DNA of 64,000 nucleotides from an uncultured Pelagibacteraceae bacterium (lineage in GTDB: Bacteria > Pseudomonadota > Alphaproteobacteria > Pelagibacterales > Pelagibacteraceae): positions 1-64,000 of the forward strand of contig CACIKE010000002.1 in the NCBI GenBank assembly GCA_902587155.1, read 5' to 3'. The notes under the pieces are model-generated. The model worked only from the letters and a program-made list of their open reading frames with translations. It was not told the DNA's origin and made no database searches. The position numbers were made by a program, and so were the translations under genes. Of the stretch, positions 45,842 to 57,995 are shown one piece after another (the stretch's first letter is position 1; every line of letters starts with the position of its first letter).

Positions 45842-46504
45842 ATGAGAATTATTGAAGTTATAAAAGATTTCCTAAAAATTTTTATTATGATTAAAGGTAA
45901 ACGAAATACAAATTATCACAAAAGAGTAAAAAAATTTTCTCAAAATATAAATCAAATAGCAGAAAAAAATATTATTTCTAAAATTCTTAAAAAACAAAAT
46001 GTAAATCGAATATTAGATTTTGGATGTAATGATGGTCTCTTAAATAAATATTTAAATAACAATATTAATTATTGGGGAGTAGATAATAACAAAAAAATTA
46101 AAAAAGAACTTAAATTATATTCAAAAAATATAAGAATTATTAAAAAAAAAATACCTTTTAAAAACAATTTCTTTGATTGCGTTGTTTTGAGTCATGTAAT
46201 AGCACATATTGAAAACCCTTATAAATTAATAAGAAATTTAGAGAAAAAATTAAAAATTAGAGGAATATTTATTATTGTTTCACCCAACAAATCTTATAAG
46301 TTTTTTTATTCTTTTTTTAATCTTTTTAATAATTACAATCCAGATACAACAATATATAAATATTATTCAAGTTTAGAAATTAAAAATAAATTTTTAAAAG
46401 ATTATGAAATTTTAGATACTTTAAATTATTCAATAAAAAACGGAAAAATTAATAGTTCTCTAATAAATTCAAGATTTTTAATAGTTCTTAAAAAAATTAA
46501 ATAA
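45842..46504 (+). CDS. class I SAM-dependent methyltransferase
   Basis: A 220-residue methyltransferase with SAM motif I ILDFGCNDGLLNKYL, the acidic post-I strand YWGVDN, FDCVVLSHVIAHIENP and LKIRGIFIIVSPN, the order of Methyltransf_11-type enzymes. Given the neighbours it probably methylates a sugar or lipid-linked intermediate. The coding sequence is extremely rich in AAA, AAT and ATT codons, more than the core genes either side of the island. It is the first of four plus-strand island genes with tight spacing. Confidence 0.8.
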   Translation: MRIIEVIKDFLKIFIMIKGKRNTNYHKRVKKFSQNINQIAEKNIISKILKKQNVNRILDFGCNDGLLNKYLNNNINYWGVDNNKKIKKELKLYSKNIRIIKKKIPFKNNFFDCVVLSHVIAHIENPYKLIRNLEKKLKIRGIFIIVSPNKSYKFFYSFFNLFNNYNPDTTIYKYYSSLEIKNKFLKDYEILDTLNYSIKNGKINSSLINSRFLIVLKKIK

Positions 46505-46505
46505 G

Positions 46506-47201
46506 ATGATCAATTTTATAAAGAAAGTCTTTTTTTTGAAAAAATCAAATGCCGGAAGTGATATTATAGGAAAATTTTTTTTATCTAAATTATCAAACTT
46601 TATTATAAAAAAAGAAATTAAAAAGTGTAAAAAAGAAAATATAAATTATTTAAAAAATAAAAAAATCACACATGATTATTTTTCGCCTCATACTTATAAC
46701 TTCATTTCTGTTATAAAAGATAAATCAATAAAAAATTTATTAGAAATAGGAAGTTTTGAAGGTAACTCCTCGATGTTTTTTGCTAGATATTTAAAAAATA
46801 CGAAAATTTACTGTGTAGATAATTGGGTTGGAACTGAAGAATATAATAACTTGAATTTTCAAACGCTAGAAAACAATTTTGATGAAAATTTAAGAGAATT
46901 CGACAATATTATAAAAAAGAAATGCACTAGTGATAAATTTTTTTTAGAGAATAATTTAACCTTTGATTTGATTTATATAGATGGATATCACAAAGCTGAG
47001 CAAGTCTTAAAAGATTTTAAAAATGCTTGGAAAGTATTGAATAAGGATGGAATATTAATTTTTGATGACTTTATTTGGAAATTTTTTGATAAAATTGAGG
47101 ATAACCCTTGTTATGTTATTAATGCATATTTAAAAGAATTAAAAAAAAGATTTAAAATATTAAAAGTATCAAATTCTCAATTATTTATTCAAAAATTATG
47201 A
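46506..47201 (+). CDS. class I SAM-dependent methyltransferase (Methyltransf_24/CmcI-like)
   Basis: A 231-residue protein with motif I NLLEIGSFEGNSSMFFARYL, IYCVDNWVG, the metal-site-like FDLIYIDGYHKAEQVLKDF and DGILIFDDFIW. The GSxxGxSS and DGxHxxExVxxD combination is typical of O-methyltransferases related to cephalosporin CmcI and rhamnosyl O-methyltransferases, often metal-dependent. In this context a glycan O-methyltransferase is likely. It starts one base after the preceding stop and overlaps the next gene by four bases. Confidence 0.8.
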   Translation: MINFIKKVFFLKKSNAGSDIIGKFFLSKLSNFIIKKEIKKCKKENINYLKNKKITHDYFSPHTYNFISVIKDKSIKNLLEIGSFEGNSSMFFARYLKNTKIYCVDNWVGTEEYNNLNFQTLENNFDENLREFDNIIKKKCTSDKFFLENNLTFDLIYIDGYHKAEQVLKDFKNAWKVLNKDGILIFDDFIWKFFDKIEDNPCYVINAYLKELKKRFKILKVSNSQLFIQKL

Positions 47202-48004
47202 GTAATCTAGAAATTTATTGTGTAACAAATAAAAGAATTAATATTTTAGAGAATTTTAAATATAAACTTGCGATTGTTGGTTCAGAAAAATTTGAGAATA
47301 ATTATTTAAGATCTGATAAGGGTAAAAATATTTTTGATAAAGAAAAATATTATTCTGAGTTAACTTTTCACTATTGGTATTGGAAAAATAAATTGGATTT
47401 GTCCAATCAAAATTGGGTAGGATTTTGTCAAAAAAGAAGATTTTGGATTAATAAAAATTTTAAAGATATTTCAATAAACATAGATAATTTTAAGGAAAGT
47501 CTACTCATTGAACCAGATCCTTCTTGGCGTAATTACGAGTCAATTATTTGTAATCCAATTAGTGTTAGAGATGTTAAAAATTCAAAATTGATTAAAAGAG
47601 GTTGGAAATCTATTATACGAGATCCGTCAATTTTAATAAATAAAAACAAAAAAAATTTATTATTACATTTTGATATGCACCATGGGCATGGGAATTTAAA
47701 AAAAGCAATTTCAGTAATGAATAATAAATATAAACAAGAATTTTATGATTATGTAAGTAATACCTCAGTTTTACATCCAAACATAATGTGTATTTCTAAG
47801 ACAAAAATTTTAAATCATTGGTTTACCGATTTATTTGAGTGGCTTTTTAATTGTGAAAAGCTTTTTGGTTTTAAAAATTTGAAAGGATATGACACTGGTA
47901 GATTGTATGCTTATCTTGCAGAAAGATTTTTACCTTTTTGGTTTAAAAAAAATACTAAATATCTAGAGTGGCCATGGATATTTTTTGAAAATTATGATGA
48001 ATAA
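47198..48004 (+). CDS. DUF4422-like glycosyltransferase
   Basis: A 268-residue protein. The segment SDKGKNIFDKEKYYSELTFHYWYWKNK, then WVGFCQKRRFW, mirrors the DUF4422 pattern (D..G.NIS.KN..Y.ELT..YW.WKN...GL.HYRRYF), a GT-A-like capsular polysaccharide transferase family; MHHGHGNLKKA and LHPNIMCISK also fit (catalytic-site and MF...I/M). The HYRRYF motif is altered to QKRRFW. Donor unknown. ATGA overlap upstream and a short overlap with the downstream gene mark it as part of the island operon. Confidence 0.68.
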   Translation: MSNLEIYCVTNKRINILENFKYKLAIVGSEKFENNYLRSDKGKNIFDKEKYYSELTFHYWYWKNKLDLSNQNWVGFCQKRRFWINKNFKDISINIDNFKESLLIEPDPSWRNYESIICNPISVRDVKNSKLIKRGWKSIIRDPSILINKNKKNLLLHFDMHHGHGNLKKAISVMNNKYKQEFYDYVSNTSVLHPNIMCISKTKILNHWFTDLFEWLFNCEKLFGFKNLKGYDTGRLYAYLAERFLPFWFKKNTKYLEWPWIFFENYDE

Positions 48005-48854
48005 TATTTTTCTTTGTTCTTTTGCATCTGATGATTTATCAAGAAGTAAAAAAAGATTTTTAAAGCAAGCTAGCTTTTTTTATAAAAATACAAATATCAA
48101 AATTTATGATCAAAAAGACCTTTTTAAAAATTTCCAAAAAAAAATAAAAAAAAACTTATTTAAAGAAAATCGAGCTTTTGGATACGGCATTTGGAAACCT
48201 TATATTGTTTTAGATTTTTTTAAAAAGATACCTGAAAATAGTGTTTTACAATATTCAGATATAGGGTGTCACTTTAACTCTAATGGAATAAATAGATTTA
48301 AAAATTATATAAAGTTTGCCAATAAATATAAATCATTGGTGTTTGAGTATGACGGAAAAAATTTAGGCAAGAATAATGTTGATTTACATTTTCAAAAGTA
48401 CTTTGAATTTCAATATTCTAAAAAAGACTTACTTAAATACTTTAAGTATGAAAAAAATTTTAAAATTTTAAACTCGCCCCAAATTTGGTCTGGGTCTTTT
48501 TTTTTAAAAAAAACATTGAGGAATAAAATAATTTTAAAAAATTGGCTTAACGTGATGAAAAAAAATCATTTGATAGATGGAACTAAATCTAAAAGTCTTG
48601 AAGACCCTGGGTTTATAGAGAGTAGATGGGACCAAAGTGTTTTTTCAATTTTGTCAAAAAAAAATAAATTTTTTAAATTATCAACTTCTGAGTGTGAATG
48701 GGCAGAAAACGGCAAAAGGAGAATTTGGCATCATCTAGAAAACTACCCGATTATTGCGAGAAGAGACTTAAAAAGAAATTTCATAACAAGATTCAAAAAT
48801 AGACAGCACAGAACTTTTAGAAGATATAAAAAATTATTATTGTCTAAATTTTAA
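47994..48854 (+). CDS. putative glycosyltransferase-like protein of the glycan island
   Basis: A 286-residue protein with AFGYGIWKPYIVLDFFKKIP and SVLQYSDIGCHFN, then IWSGSFFLKK and ESRWDQSVFSIL. The GYGxWKPYI...YxDxG...DQS pattern recurs in uncharacterised proteins of polysaccharide clusters and suggests a GT-A-like fold with the D of YSDIG as a metal site; I cannot name the family with certainty. Start is one of three nearby ATGs (47985, 47994, 47997), all overlapping the preceding gene. The 3' end overlaps the opposite-strand methyltransferase by 11 bases. Confidence 0.6.
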   Translation: MMNNIFLCSFASDDLSRSKKRFLKQASFFYKNTNIKIYDQKDLFKNFQKKIKKNLFKENRAFGYGIWKPYIVLDFFKKIPENSVLQYSDIGCHFNSNGINRFKNYIKFANKYKSLVFEYDGKNLGKNNVDLHFQKYFEFQYSKKDLLKYFKYEKNFKILNSPQIWSGSFFLKKTLRNKIILKNWLNVMKKNHLIDGTKSKSLEDPGFIESRWDQSVFSILSKKNKFFKLSTSECEWAENGKRRIWHHLENYPIIARRDLKRNFITRFKNRQHRTFRRYKKLLLSKF

Positions 48855-49698
48855 TTTTATCTAGATAAATGCTTTTTAAGTAGTTTTTTTTTAATAAATT
48901 ATTTTTTCCCTCAATTTTTTCACCTAATTTTTTTGGTAACAATTTTTTTAAAAAAAATTTTTTCAAATTCATTTTAATTTTTTTCCAAATTTTACTAATT
49001 TTAGTTTTTCTTTTACTTTCAGTAATAACATTTTTATCCCATAAAAATTGATAATCAGATTGATTGACATTTTGAGATGTAATTTCTTTTATTTTTTTTG
49101 TTTTAACTAATAAAAATAGCGGTATATCTGATGATAATTCCAATCTATTTCCAATAGGCTGTTTTTTAATTTTCCATAAATTATATTTATTAATTGAGTT
49201 AAATAAGAAAATTTCTGTATCAGAAAAACCATTTTCTTTTGTATATAATGAAAAAAATAATTCTGGTGAAAATTGCCAAAATCCATGTCCACAGTTATTA
49301 TTAGCTGGTAGTGAATGTAAAATTATACCGTCTTTTTTGCATAAATCTGCAATATTCTGAAGACACTGTGCAATATTAAAAACATGTTCGCTTGTGCCAA
49401 AATCTATTATAGTGTTAAAAAAATTTTTTTTTTCCATAGGTTTATTTAGATCAGCTATTATTGTTGCTTTTTCAAAATCAGAAAAATCCACTGAGTCTAC
49501 GGATAAAGAGTTAAATTTTTTTAAAAGTATCTTATCTATATATTTTTGATCTCTTAATTGACTATCGTTTATTCTGAATAGTTTTTTTTCTTGATTACTT
49601 AATATTATTTCCTGTCTTCCAATGGTCAAGACTTTCCCAAAATTAATATCTTTTTTGATTAGCTCTAAAAATTTAAATTCAAAAAAAGTAACACCCAT
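48844..49698 (-). CDS. SAM-methyltransferase-like protein of the glycan island
   Basis: A 284-residue protein. GKVLTIGRQEI in place of a canonical motif I, VDFSDFEKATIIADL, then IIDFGTSEHVFNIAQCLQN and GIILHSLPANNNCGHGFWQFSPELFF resemble the SAM-methyltransferase branch seen in LPS and capsule loci. The Gly-rich loop is weak, so catalysis is less certain than for the other two. The C-terminal 70 residues are very lysine-rich. Convergent with the preceding island genes and 94 bases from tRNA-Ser. Confidence 0.65.
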   Translation of the reverse strand: MGVTFFEFKFLELIKKDINFGKVLTIGRQEIILSNQEKKLFRINDSQLRDQKYIDKILLKKFNSLSVDSVDFSDFEKATIIADLNKPMEKKNFFNTIIDFGTSEHVFNIAQCLQNIADLCKKDGIILHSLPANNNCGHGFWQFSPELFFSLYTKENGFSDTEIFLFNSINKYNLWKIKKQPIGNRLELSSDIPLFLLVKTKKIKEITSQNVNQSDYQFLWDKNVITESKRKTKISKIWKKIKMNLKKFFLKKLLPKKLGEKIEGKNNLLKKNYLKSIYLDKIKI

Positions 49699-49792
49699 TT
49701 TGCACGTTGTTTTTATGGGTTTACTTTTCTTATGTCAACAAACTAAAATAATTTTAAACTATTAAACTCAAAACATGATAATATCAATTTTT

Positions 49793-49882
49793 GGAGAGAT
49801 GGCCGAGCGGTTTAAGGCGCACGCTTGGAAAGCGTGTAAAGGGGAAACTCTTTCATGGGTTCGAATCCCATTCTCTCCGCCA
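49793..49882 (+). tRNA. tRNA-Ser (anticodon GGA)
   Basis: A 90-base class II tRNA: acceptor arms GGAGAGA (49793-49799) and TCTCTCC (49872-49878), discriminator G, encoded CCA at 49880-49882. The anticodon arm CACGC-TTGGAAA-GCGTG gives GGA, reading UCC/UCU. Long variable arm present; T-arm ATGGGTTCGAATCCCAT is perfect. It marks the boundary between the glycan island and gyrB. Confidence 0.97.
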
Positions 49883-49915
49883 TTAATAAGTCAATATTTG
49901 TTGCTAATGACTTGA

Positions 49916-52051
<2,136 letters not shown>

Positions 52052-52054
52052 ACT

Positions 52055-53335
52055 ATGAAGTTTTTTGAAACTTCAAAATTTCATACTTTAAAAAAATCCA
52101 CTTATATTTTTTTAAGATGGATTGGTATAATAGGCCAATTGATTTCAGTTTATATTGTTTATTTTTTTTTAAATTTTGATTTTAATTTTATTTTATCAAA
52201 CTTAGTTATTTTTATTGGAATTTTAAGCAATTTTTATTTGATTTTTGTTTATAATAAAACTCAACTTTCTGACAGATCAGCACTAATTTTTTTAATGATT
52301 GATATATTTCAATTAGGTTCACTAATATATCTAACTGGAGGTATCGCAAATCCTTTTGTAATTTTTTTATTGATTCCTAGTGTTTTTGCGTCCTCAAACT
52401 TAGGTATTAGAACTAATTTATTTCTAGTTATTACAACAATATTTATGATCACTTTTTTGACATTTTATTCAGAGGATTTACCTGCGCCATTAAATAATCA
52501 TTTTCATGTTGACCCCTATTATTATTATTCAATTCCAATTGCTTTTATAATTGCTTTAATTTTTTTAAATTATTTTGCAATAGTATTTGGCTCAGAGTCT
52601 AGGAAAAGAAAAGAGGCTTTAAGTAAAATGGAGGAAATAATGGCCCAAGAGCATGAGATGTTATCGTTAGGAGGTCAAGCAGCAGCAGCAGCCCATTCTC
52701 TTGGAACCCCTTTATCTACAATTAAAATTATTTCGCAAGAACTTAAACATCAGCTTAAGGACCGTAAAGAACTTAATTCGGACATAGAATTATTATCTAG
52801 TCAAGTTGAAAGATGTAATCAAATTTTGAAAAGGTTGTCTTTAAATCCTATTGAAGAAGATGAGTTTATAGACGAAGACTTGAATTTTAAAAAATATATT
52901 AATCAAATCGTTAACTCATTTGAAGAAACGAGTAATAAAAAATTTATTTTAAATTTTGATCAAGATTCAAATCCTAGAAAAATTCCAAAATCAATAGAAA
53001 TTATTTATGGTTTGAGAAATTTTATTGGAAATGCAAATAAATTTGCTAAAGAGAAAATATTTATAACTCTTAAAAGTAATAATGAATACACTGAAATTAC
53101 TATCGAAGATGATGGTGAAGGATATCCTGGTGAAATATTATCAAAAATAGGTGAACCTTATTTAAGATCACTTAAAAATAAAGATAAGTATCAATCCGGT
53201 CTGGGTCTAGGAATATTTATAGGCAAAAACTTACTTGAAAAAAACTTTGCTTATTTAAATTGTCAAAATTCTAAGACAAGAACTGGAGCGGAAGTGAATA
53301 TAAGATGGAAAAATGAGGATTTAAAAAAAATTTAA
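52055..53335 (+). CDS. regB: RegB/PrrB-type redox sensor histidine kinase
   Basis: A 426-residue membrane kinase with six hydrophobic segments in residues 15-178, the quinone-site motif GGIANPF (residues 95-101), H-box [14 protein letters not shown] with His214, a Cys at 254 in VERCNQIL equivalent to RegB's redox Cys, and the ATPase region with N-box [11 protein letters not shown] and EDDGEGYP. RegB senses ubiquinone redox state and phosphorylates RegA to control respiration and fixation genes. No regA response regulator lies nearby. It starts three bases after gyrB, so both are probably cotranscribed; its end overlaps cobT by four bases. Confidence 0.9.
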   Translation: MKFFETSKFHTLKKSTYIFLRWIGIIGQLISVYIVYFFLNFDFNFILSNLVIFIGILSNFYLIFVYNKTQLSDRSALIFLMIDIFQLGSLIYLTGGIANPFVIFLLIPSVFASSNLGIRTNLFLVITTIFMITFLTFYSEDLPAPLNNHFHVDPYYYYSIPIAFIIALIFLNYFAIVFGSESRKRKEALSKMEEIMAQEHEMLSLGGQAAAAAHSLGTPLSTIKIISQELKHQLKDRKELNSDIELLSSQVERCNQILKRLSLNPIEEDEFIDEDLNFKKYINQIVNSFEETSNKKFILNFDQDSNPRKIPKSIEIIYGLRNFIGNANKFAKEKIFITLKSNNEYTEITIEDDGEGYPGEILSKIGEPYLRSLKNKDKYQSGLGLGIFIGKNLLEKNFAYLNCQNSKTRTGAEVNIRWKNEDLKKI

Positions 53336-55131
53336 TGTAATTTTGTTTTTTTATCAAACAACGAGCTTAATTGGGAAATCATTACATCACCAAGTTCATT
53401 TACATCAGTGATCTTAATTGCTTTTTTATAATATCTTGAAACATCATGACCAATCCCTATAGCTAAAATTTCTATTTCAGATTTATCTTCTATAAACTTA
53501 ACCATTTTTTTTAAATGTTTTTCTAAAAAATCTCCTGAATTGACTGATAAGGTTGAGTCATCAACTGGTGCACCATCTGAAATTACCATTAAAATTTTCC
53601 TTTCCTCTTTTCTTCTCTTTATTCTATTGAAAGCCCATGTTATAGCCTCACCATCTATATTTTCTTTTAGTAAGCCTTCTTTTAACATTAGCCCAAGGTT
53701 ATCTTTTGCCTGCCTCCAATGTGTATCAGCTCCTTTATAAATTATATGCCTTAAATCATTCAATCTTCCAGGCGTCTTTGGCTTATTATTTTTATTCCAT
53801 AACTCTCTACTTTGGCCTCCTTTCCAATTTTTTGTTGTAAATCCTAATATCTCTACTTTCACTGAACAACGTTCCAAAGTTCTAGATAGAATATCGGCAC
53901 AAATAGCTGCAATTGTAATTGGTCTACCTCTCATTGAACCTGAGTTATCAATTAGAAGTGTCACTACAGTGTCCTTGAAGTCCAAATCTTTTTCCTTCTT
54001 AAAAGATAATGAATTATATGGATCCATTATAATTCTTGGCAACTTGGAGCTATCAAGTAGTCCTTCCTCCAAATCAAACTCCCAAGCTCTATTCTGTTTT
54101 GCTAATAATTGTCTTTGGAGTTTATTAGCAAGTTTAGTTATTACATCTTGAAAACCAATTAATTGTTGATCTAAAGTTTTTCGAAGCTTATTTGCTTCAT
54201 CTGCGTTTTCAAGATTTTCTGCTTTCGTAATTTCGTCAAACTGTGTTGTAAAAATTTTATAATCTACATTTAAATTTTTTAAATTTTTCTTTTGGACAAC
54301 TTGCTCGGAGTTTTGTTCATCCGAATCTGTATCTACAAGTTGTTCATCTAATTTATACTCATCAATATTATAATCTGAGTCTAGGCTGGCCTCTGTTTCA
54401 TCTTGCTTATCAGGATCTTTTTTGTCCTCATCATTATTATTATCATTTTCACTTGACTGGTTTTCCTTATTATCCTCTGGGTTTTCATCCCTCTTTTCTT
54501 CATTTTCCTCTGATTGAAAAATGTCCAGTTCTTGCAGTATCTGCGAGAACTTTGAACTATAAATATTCTGATCTTCTAAATTTTGTTTAAAAAATTCTAT
54601 ATGTTCAAAAATTGATTTATCGAAATCTTTTTCCCACAAGTTTAACATTTTTGATGTTAAAGAATTGAGTTTGATATTGTGGAAGTTTTTCAGCATATAT
54701 AATTCAAAAGCCTCAACTACTGGTACGTCTTCTTTGGATTTTATTTGATCTTTTCTTTTATTGTTGATCATTTGAATATAATTATCTTTTAAATTTTTTT
54801 CTATTCCTTTTAACATTTTTGATCCCAATTTTTCGTATCTTATTTTTTCAGTGATTGTATAAAGTGATTTACAAGATGAGCTGGAAGGTAAATTTTTTTT
54901 AAATATTGAGTCATCAGAAAATTTCTTTTTAAGAGCTTTTGAATCTGTTTCTGCTCTAGCCTTAATAAAATCGTTCTTAGAATTTAAATTTTCTAGTTCA
55001 ATTAAATCTTGTTTTTCAGAATTCTTAATATTTTTTTTTGGATTGATGCCTAAATCGTCTGAGATTACTCTTGCTGTAGAAGAAAGTGCCTGTCTGAGCT
55101 TTTCTTTAAAACTCTCAGTTTTATTATTCAT
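53332..55131 (-). CDS. cobT: CobT-like AAA+ chelatase partner with VWA domain
   Basis: A 599-residue protein with a poorly conserved N-terminal half, a long acidic stretch (about residues 215-275, Glu/Asp/Asn-rich) and a C-terminal von Willebrand A domain with MIDAS motif [13 protein letters not shown] followed by [14 protein letters not shown] and [11 protein letters not shown]. In aerobic cobalamin synthesis CobT with CobS and CobN inserts cobalt into hydrogenobyrinate diamide. No CobN or other cobalamin gene is present in 64 kb. Its start abuts the cobS stop. The J-domain/cobS/cobT set with divergent bolA is common in alphaproteobacteria. Confidence 0.88.
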   Translation of the reverse strand: MNNKTESFKEKLRQALSSTARVISDDLGINPKKNIKNSEKQDLIELENLNSKNDFIKARAETDSKALKKKFSDDSIFKKNLPSSSSCKSLYTITEKIRYEKLGSKMLKGIEKNLKDNYIQMINNKRKDQIKSKEDVPVVEAFELYMLKNFHNIKLNSLTSKMLNLWEKDFDKSIFEHIEFFKQNLEDQNIYSSKFSQILQELDIFQSEENEEKRDENPEDNKENQSSENDNNNDEDKKDPDKQDETEASLDSDYNIDEYKLDEQLVDTDSDEQNSEQVVQKKNLKNLNVDYKIFTTQFDEITKAENLENADEANKLRKTLDQQLIGFQDVITKLANKLQRQLLAKQNRAWEFDLEEGLLDSSKLPRIIMDPYNSLSFKKEKDLDFKDTVVTLLIDNSGSMRGRPITIAAICADILSRTLERCSVKVEILGFTTKNWKGGQSRELWNKNNKPKTPGRLNDLRHIIYKGADTHWRQAKDNLGLMLKEGLLKENIDGEAITWAFNRIKRRKEERKILMVISDGAPVDDSTLSVNSGDFLEKHLKKMVKFIEDKSEIEILAIGIGHDVSRYYKKAIKITDVNELGDVMISQLSSLFDKKTKLH

Positions 55132-56105
55132 TAAATTTGAATATTTAATAAGGACTCTGGTAATTCCTCACCAAAGCATCTTTGGTAATACTCTGCAATT
55201 ATATTTTTTTCAATTTCATCGCACTTATTTAAAAACGTTACTCTAAAAGCATAACCTGTATCTTTAAAAATTTCTGCATTTTCAGCCCAGTGCAAAACTG
55301 TTCGTGGACTCATTACTGTTGATATGTCCCCAGCTATAAATCCTTTTCTAGTTAATGACGCAACTTTAATCATGTTAGAAACTTTTTCTTTACCTTTTGT
55401 ATTATTTAACTCTTTATTTTTAGCCAAAATTATCTCCATTTCTTTATCAAGGCTAAGATAGTTTAAAGTTGTAACAATATTCCATCTATCCATTTGTCCT
55501 TGATTTATTTGTTGGGTTCCATGGTAAAGTCCTGTTGTATCTCCTAAACCAACAGTATTAGACGTTGCGAATAATCTAAAAAATTTATTTTGTTTAATAA
55601 CTTTATTTTTATCTAAAAGAGTAAAATTACCTTCCGCTTCAAGTACTCTCTGAATTACAAACATTACATCAGGTCTTCCTGCATCATATTCATCAAATAC
55701 TAACGCAATAGGATTTTGTATTGACCAAGGCAAAATTCCCTCATTAAATTGTGTAACTTGCTTACCATCTTTTAAAACAATTGCATCTTTGCCTATCAAA
55801 TCTATCCGACTTATATGACTGTCTAAATTTACTCTGATGCATGGCCAATTTAACCTAGCAGCAATTTGTTCTATGTGTGTAGATTTTCCTGTGCCATGAT
55901 AACCTTGAACCAAAACTCTTTTATTGAAAGCAAAACCTGAGATGATTGCCAAAGTAGTATCTCGATCAAATTTGTAATTTTTATCTATTTCTGGCACATA
56001 TTCACTTTTTTTAGAAAATGCATCCACCTCCATATTGGAGTCGATCCCAAAAGTCTGTTTTATTGAGAGTTTTATGTCAGGCTGATTGTTTATATTTGGT
56101 GTCAA
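55131..56105 (-). CDS. cobS: CobS-like MoxR-type AAA+ ATPase
   Basis: A 324-residue AAA+ protein: Walker [21 protein letters not shown] near residue 75, Walker [20 protein letters not shown], sensor 1 LFATSNT, and [21 protein letters not shown], which is characteristic of CobS. It forms the hexameric ATPase ring partnering CobT. The gene order places it between the J-domain gene (four-base overlap) and cobT (one-base overlap), so the three are translationally linked. A general protein-remodelling role is possible where cobalamin synthesis is absent. Confidence 0.9.
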   Translation of the reverse strand: MTPNINNQPDIKLSIKQTFGIDSNMEVDAFSKKSEYVPEIDKNYKFDRDTTLAIISGFAFNKRVLVQGYHGTGKSTHIEQIAARLNWPCIRVNLDSHISRIDLIGKDAIVLKDGKQVTQFNEGILPWSIQNPIALVFDEYDAGRPDVMFVIQRVLEAEGNFTLLDKNKVIKQNKFFRLFATSNTVGLGDTTGLYHGTQQINQGQMDRWNIVTTLNYLSLDKEMEIILAKNKELNNTKGKEKVSNMIKVASLTRKGFIAGDISTVMSPRTVLHWAENAEIFKDTGYAFRVTFLNKCDEIEKNIIAEYYQRCFGEELPESLLNIQI

Positions 56106-56623
56106 TTTTTTTCTCTATATGTATTTTTTAATTGGGTGTAAGCCAAAGTTATTGATTTAAGTTTTTCCTCAAATTTTTTATTACCGGAATTCATATCAGG
56201 GTGAAATTTTTTAACAAGTATTTTAAATTTATCATAAATTTTTTCCCATTTAGACCCTACAGAAATACCTAATATTTCAAATGCTTTGATGTCTTTGTGA
56301 TTATATCTAAATTGTCCCATGTGATTAAAATCACTTTTTAATTTTTCTTTATCAAGATCATCTCTTAAAGTATTATTCCACAAAACTTTGAAAAAATTAT
56401 CTGAAGAACTAAAACTTTGTGTAGGTTTATGCCAAACCATATCTGATTTTAAAAAGTTAATTACTTGATTATCATTCATTCCTGAAAAATAATTCCAATT
56501 CTTATTGAATTCTTTGACGTGATTTAAACATAATAGTCTAAATTTTTTACTATTATCTTTTTCAATTGGTGCTTTATATTTACCAATTTCATTGCAATTA
56601 TCCCAGTCACAGATATTTTTCAT
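56102..56623 (-). CDS. DnaJ-domain protein
   Basis: A 173-residue protein with a C-terminal J domain (about residues 112-172): [32 protein letters not shown] contains the essential HPD tripeptide, so it should stimulate an Hsp70. The N-terminal part has CDWDNC and a later CLNHV, compatible with a small zinc-binding element, as in the alphaproteobacterial J proteins beside bolA and cobS. Its partner is probably DnaK, elsewhere. Divergent from bolA with a 16-base gap. Confidence 0.88.
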   Translation of the reverse strand: MKNICDWDNCNEIGKYKAPIEKDNSKKFRLLCLNHVKEFNKNWNYFSGMNDNQVINFLKSDMVWHKPTQSFSSSDNFFKVLWNNTLRDDLDKEKLKSDFNHMGQFRYNHKDIKAFEILGISVGSKWEKIYDKFKILVKKFHPDMNSGNKKFEEKLKSITLAYTQLKNTYREKN

Positions 56624-56639
56624 GATATAATTTTATAAA

Positions 56640-56900
56640 ATGAATATAAATGAATTGATCACAAACGTAAAAAAAAAAATAAAAAAAAGTATTAATATTC
56701 AAAATATTTTAGTAGAAGACAAAACATTTTTACACAAAAATCATCTAGGGCACGAAGTTAATAAATTTCATTTAAAAATATCCATAGAGTCTGATGAGCT
56801 TAAGAAATTAAATAAAATTGAAAGTAACAAAAAAATTTATAAAATATTAGATAAGGAATTAAAGCACCACATTCACTCCTTGCAAATTTTAATTAGATAA
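56640..56900 (+). CDS. BolA-family protein
   Basis: An 86-residue protein with the BolA fold: NILVEDKTFLHKNHLGHEVNKFHLKISI, where the His residues are candidate iron-sulfur ligands shared with a monothiol glutaredoxin, and KIYKILDKELKHHIHSLQI, the C-terminal helix. BolA proteins act in Fe-S cluster delivery and stress regulation. No glutaredoxin gene is nearby. The usual divergent position beside the J-domain and cobST genes supports the call. Its 3' end overlaps aroB by 12 bases. Confidence 0.9.
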   Translation: MNINELITNVKKKIKKSINIQNILVEDKTFLHKNHLGHEVNKFHLKISIESDELKKLNKIESNKKIYKILDKELKHHIHSLQILIR

Positions 56901-57995
56901 TCTTTTTCTTAAAAAAAGTTTTAGAGTAGCATGAGAAAATTCTTTTTCAATAATTGGACCACCAATTTTTTTTATAAGCATAAGCCTGATGTTTTTAGAA
57001 TTATTTTTTTTATCTCTCATCATAAATGATATAATTTGATGAATTTTTTTTCTTGTAAAGTAATTTTTAATAGAAACTGGAAAATGAGAATTGTTGAGAT
57101 GTTTAATCGCAGAGTCAAATTCTTTATAAGTAATCAACTTTTTATTATGACTAAATTCTAACGCAGATTTCATACCCAGAATTACTGCTTCTCCATGATT
57201 TAATTTTTTTGAAAAGTTTAAACTTGCCTCATACGCATGAGCAAAAGTATGTCCAAAATTCAAAATTTTTCTTAAATTTTTTTCTTTTTCATCTTTTTCA
57301 ACTATCAATTTTTTAACTTTACAACTCTCATAAATAGATTTTTCAATAGTTGGAGACTTTAGTTCTAATACTTCATTTATATTCTTATCCAGAAAATTAT
57401 AAAATTTTTTATTTGCGATTAATGCATGTTTTACTATTTCTGCATAACCACAAACTACTTCTCTCAATGGTAGACTTTTCAAAACTTCTACATCACTGAT
57501 AACAATTTTAGGTTGATAAAAACTTCCAATTAAATTCTTGCCTTCAGGTGTGTTAATACCTGTTTTACCACCAATAGATGAGTCAACTTGTGATAACAAA
57601 GTTGTTGGAATATTTACAAACTTTAGACCTCTTTTAAATAAGCTTGCCGCAAAACCTGCTATATCACCAGTAATGCCTCCTCCAATAGATATTAAACAGT
57701 CATCTCTTGAAAAATTCTTTTGAAGCAAAAAATCTAAAATTTTATTAACATTTTCCTGATTTTTATTTTTTTCATTGGCTTTGTAAAAAAAATTGTAAAC
57801 CTCATATCTTTTTAGGGATCTTGAAATCTGTTGAACATGTCTATTTGGAATATTTTTATCTAAAACTAACAAACATTTTTTAAAGTTGATAGAATTTTTT
57901 TTAAATATTCGAGATAACTTAGAAATTAAATTTCTCCCAATTATAATAGGATATTTTTCTGAATTAGTTTTAACTATCAGTTTAATTGGTTTCAT
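56889..57995 (-). CDS. aroB: 3-dehydroquinate synthase
   Basis: NAD- and metal-dependent second enzyme of the shikimate pathway, converting DAHP to 3-dehydroquinate. The 368-residue protein has SIGGGITGDIAGFAASLFKRG (NAD site), NIPTTLLSQVDSSIGGKTGIN, and metal ligands in GYAEIVKHA, NFGHTFAHA and NHGEAV. Length is standard. Cotranscribed with aroK, whose 3' end overlaps its start by 14 bases. Confidence 0.97.
   Translation of the reverse strand: MKPIKLIVKTNSEKYPIIIGRNLISKLSRIFKKNSINFKKCLLVLDKNIPNRHVQQISRSLKRYEVYNFFYKANEKNKNQENVNKILDFLLQKNFSRDDCLISIGGGITGDIAGFAASLFKRGLKFVNIPTTLLSQVDSSIGGKTGINTPEGKNLIGSFYQPKIVISDVEVLKSLPLREVVCGYAEIVKHALIANKKFYNFLDKNINEVLELKSPTIEKSIYESCKVKKLIVEKDEKEKNLRKILNFGHTFAHAYEASLNFSKKLNHGEAVILGMKSALEFSHNKKLITYKEFDSAIKHLNNSHFPVSIKNYFTRKKIHQIISFMMRDKKNNSKNIRLMLIKKIGGPIIEKEFSHATLKLFLRKRLSN

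Noticed and set aside
49793..49882. tRNA-Ser as an integrated-element attachment site
   Set aside because: No integrase and no direct repeat of the tRNA 3' end found on the far side of the glycan island.
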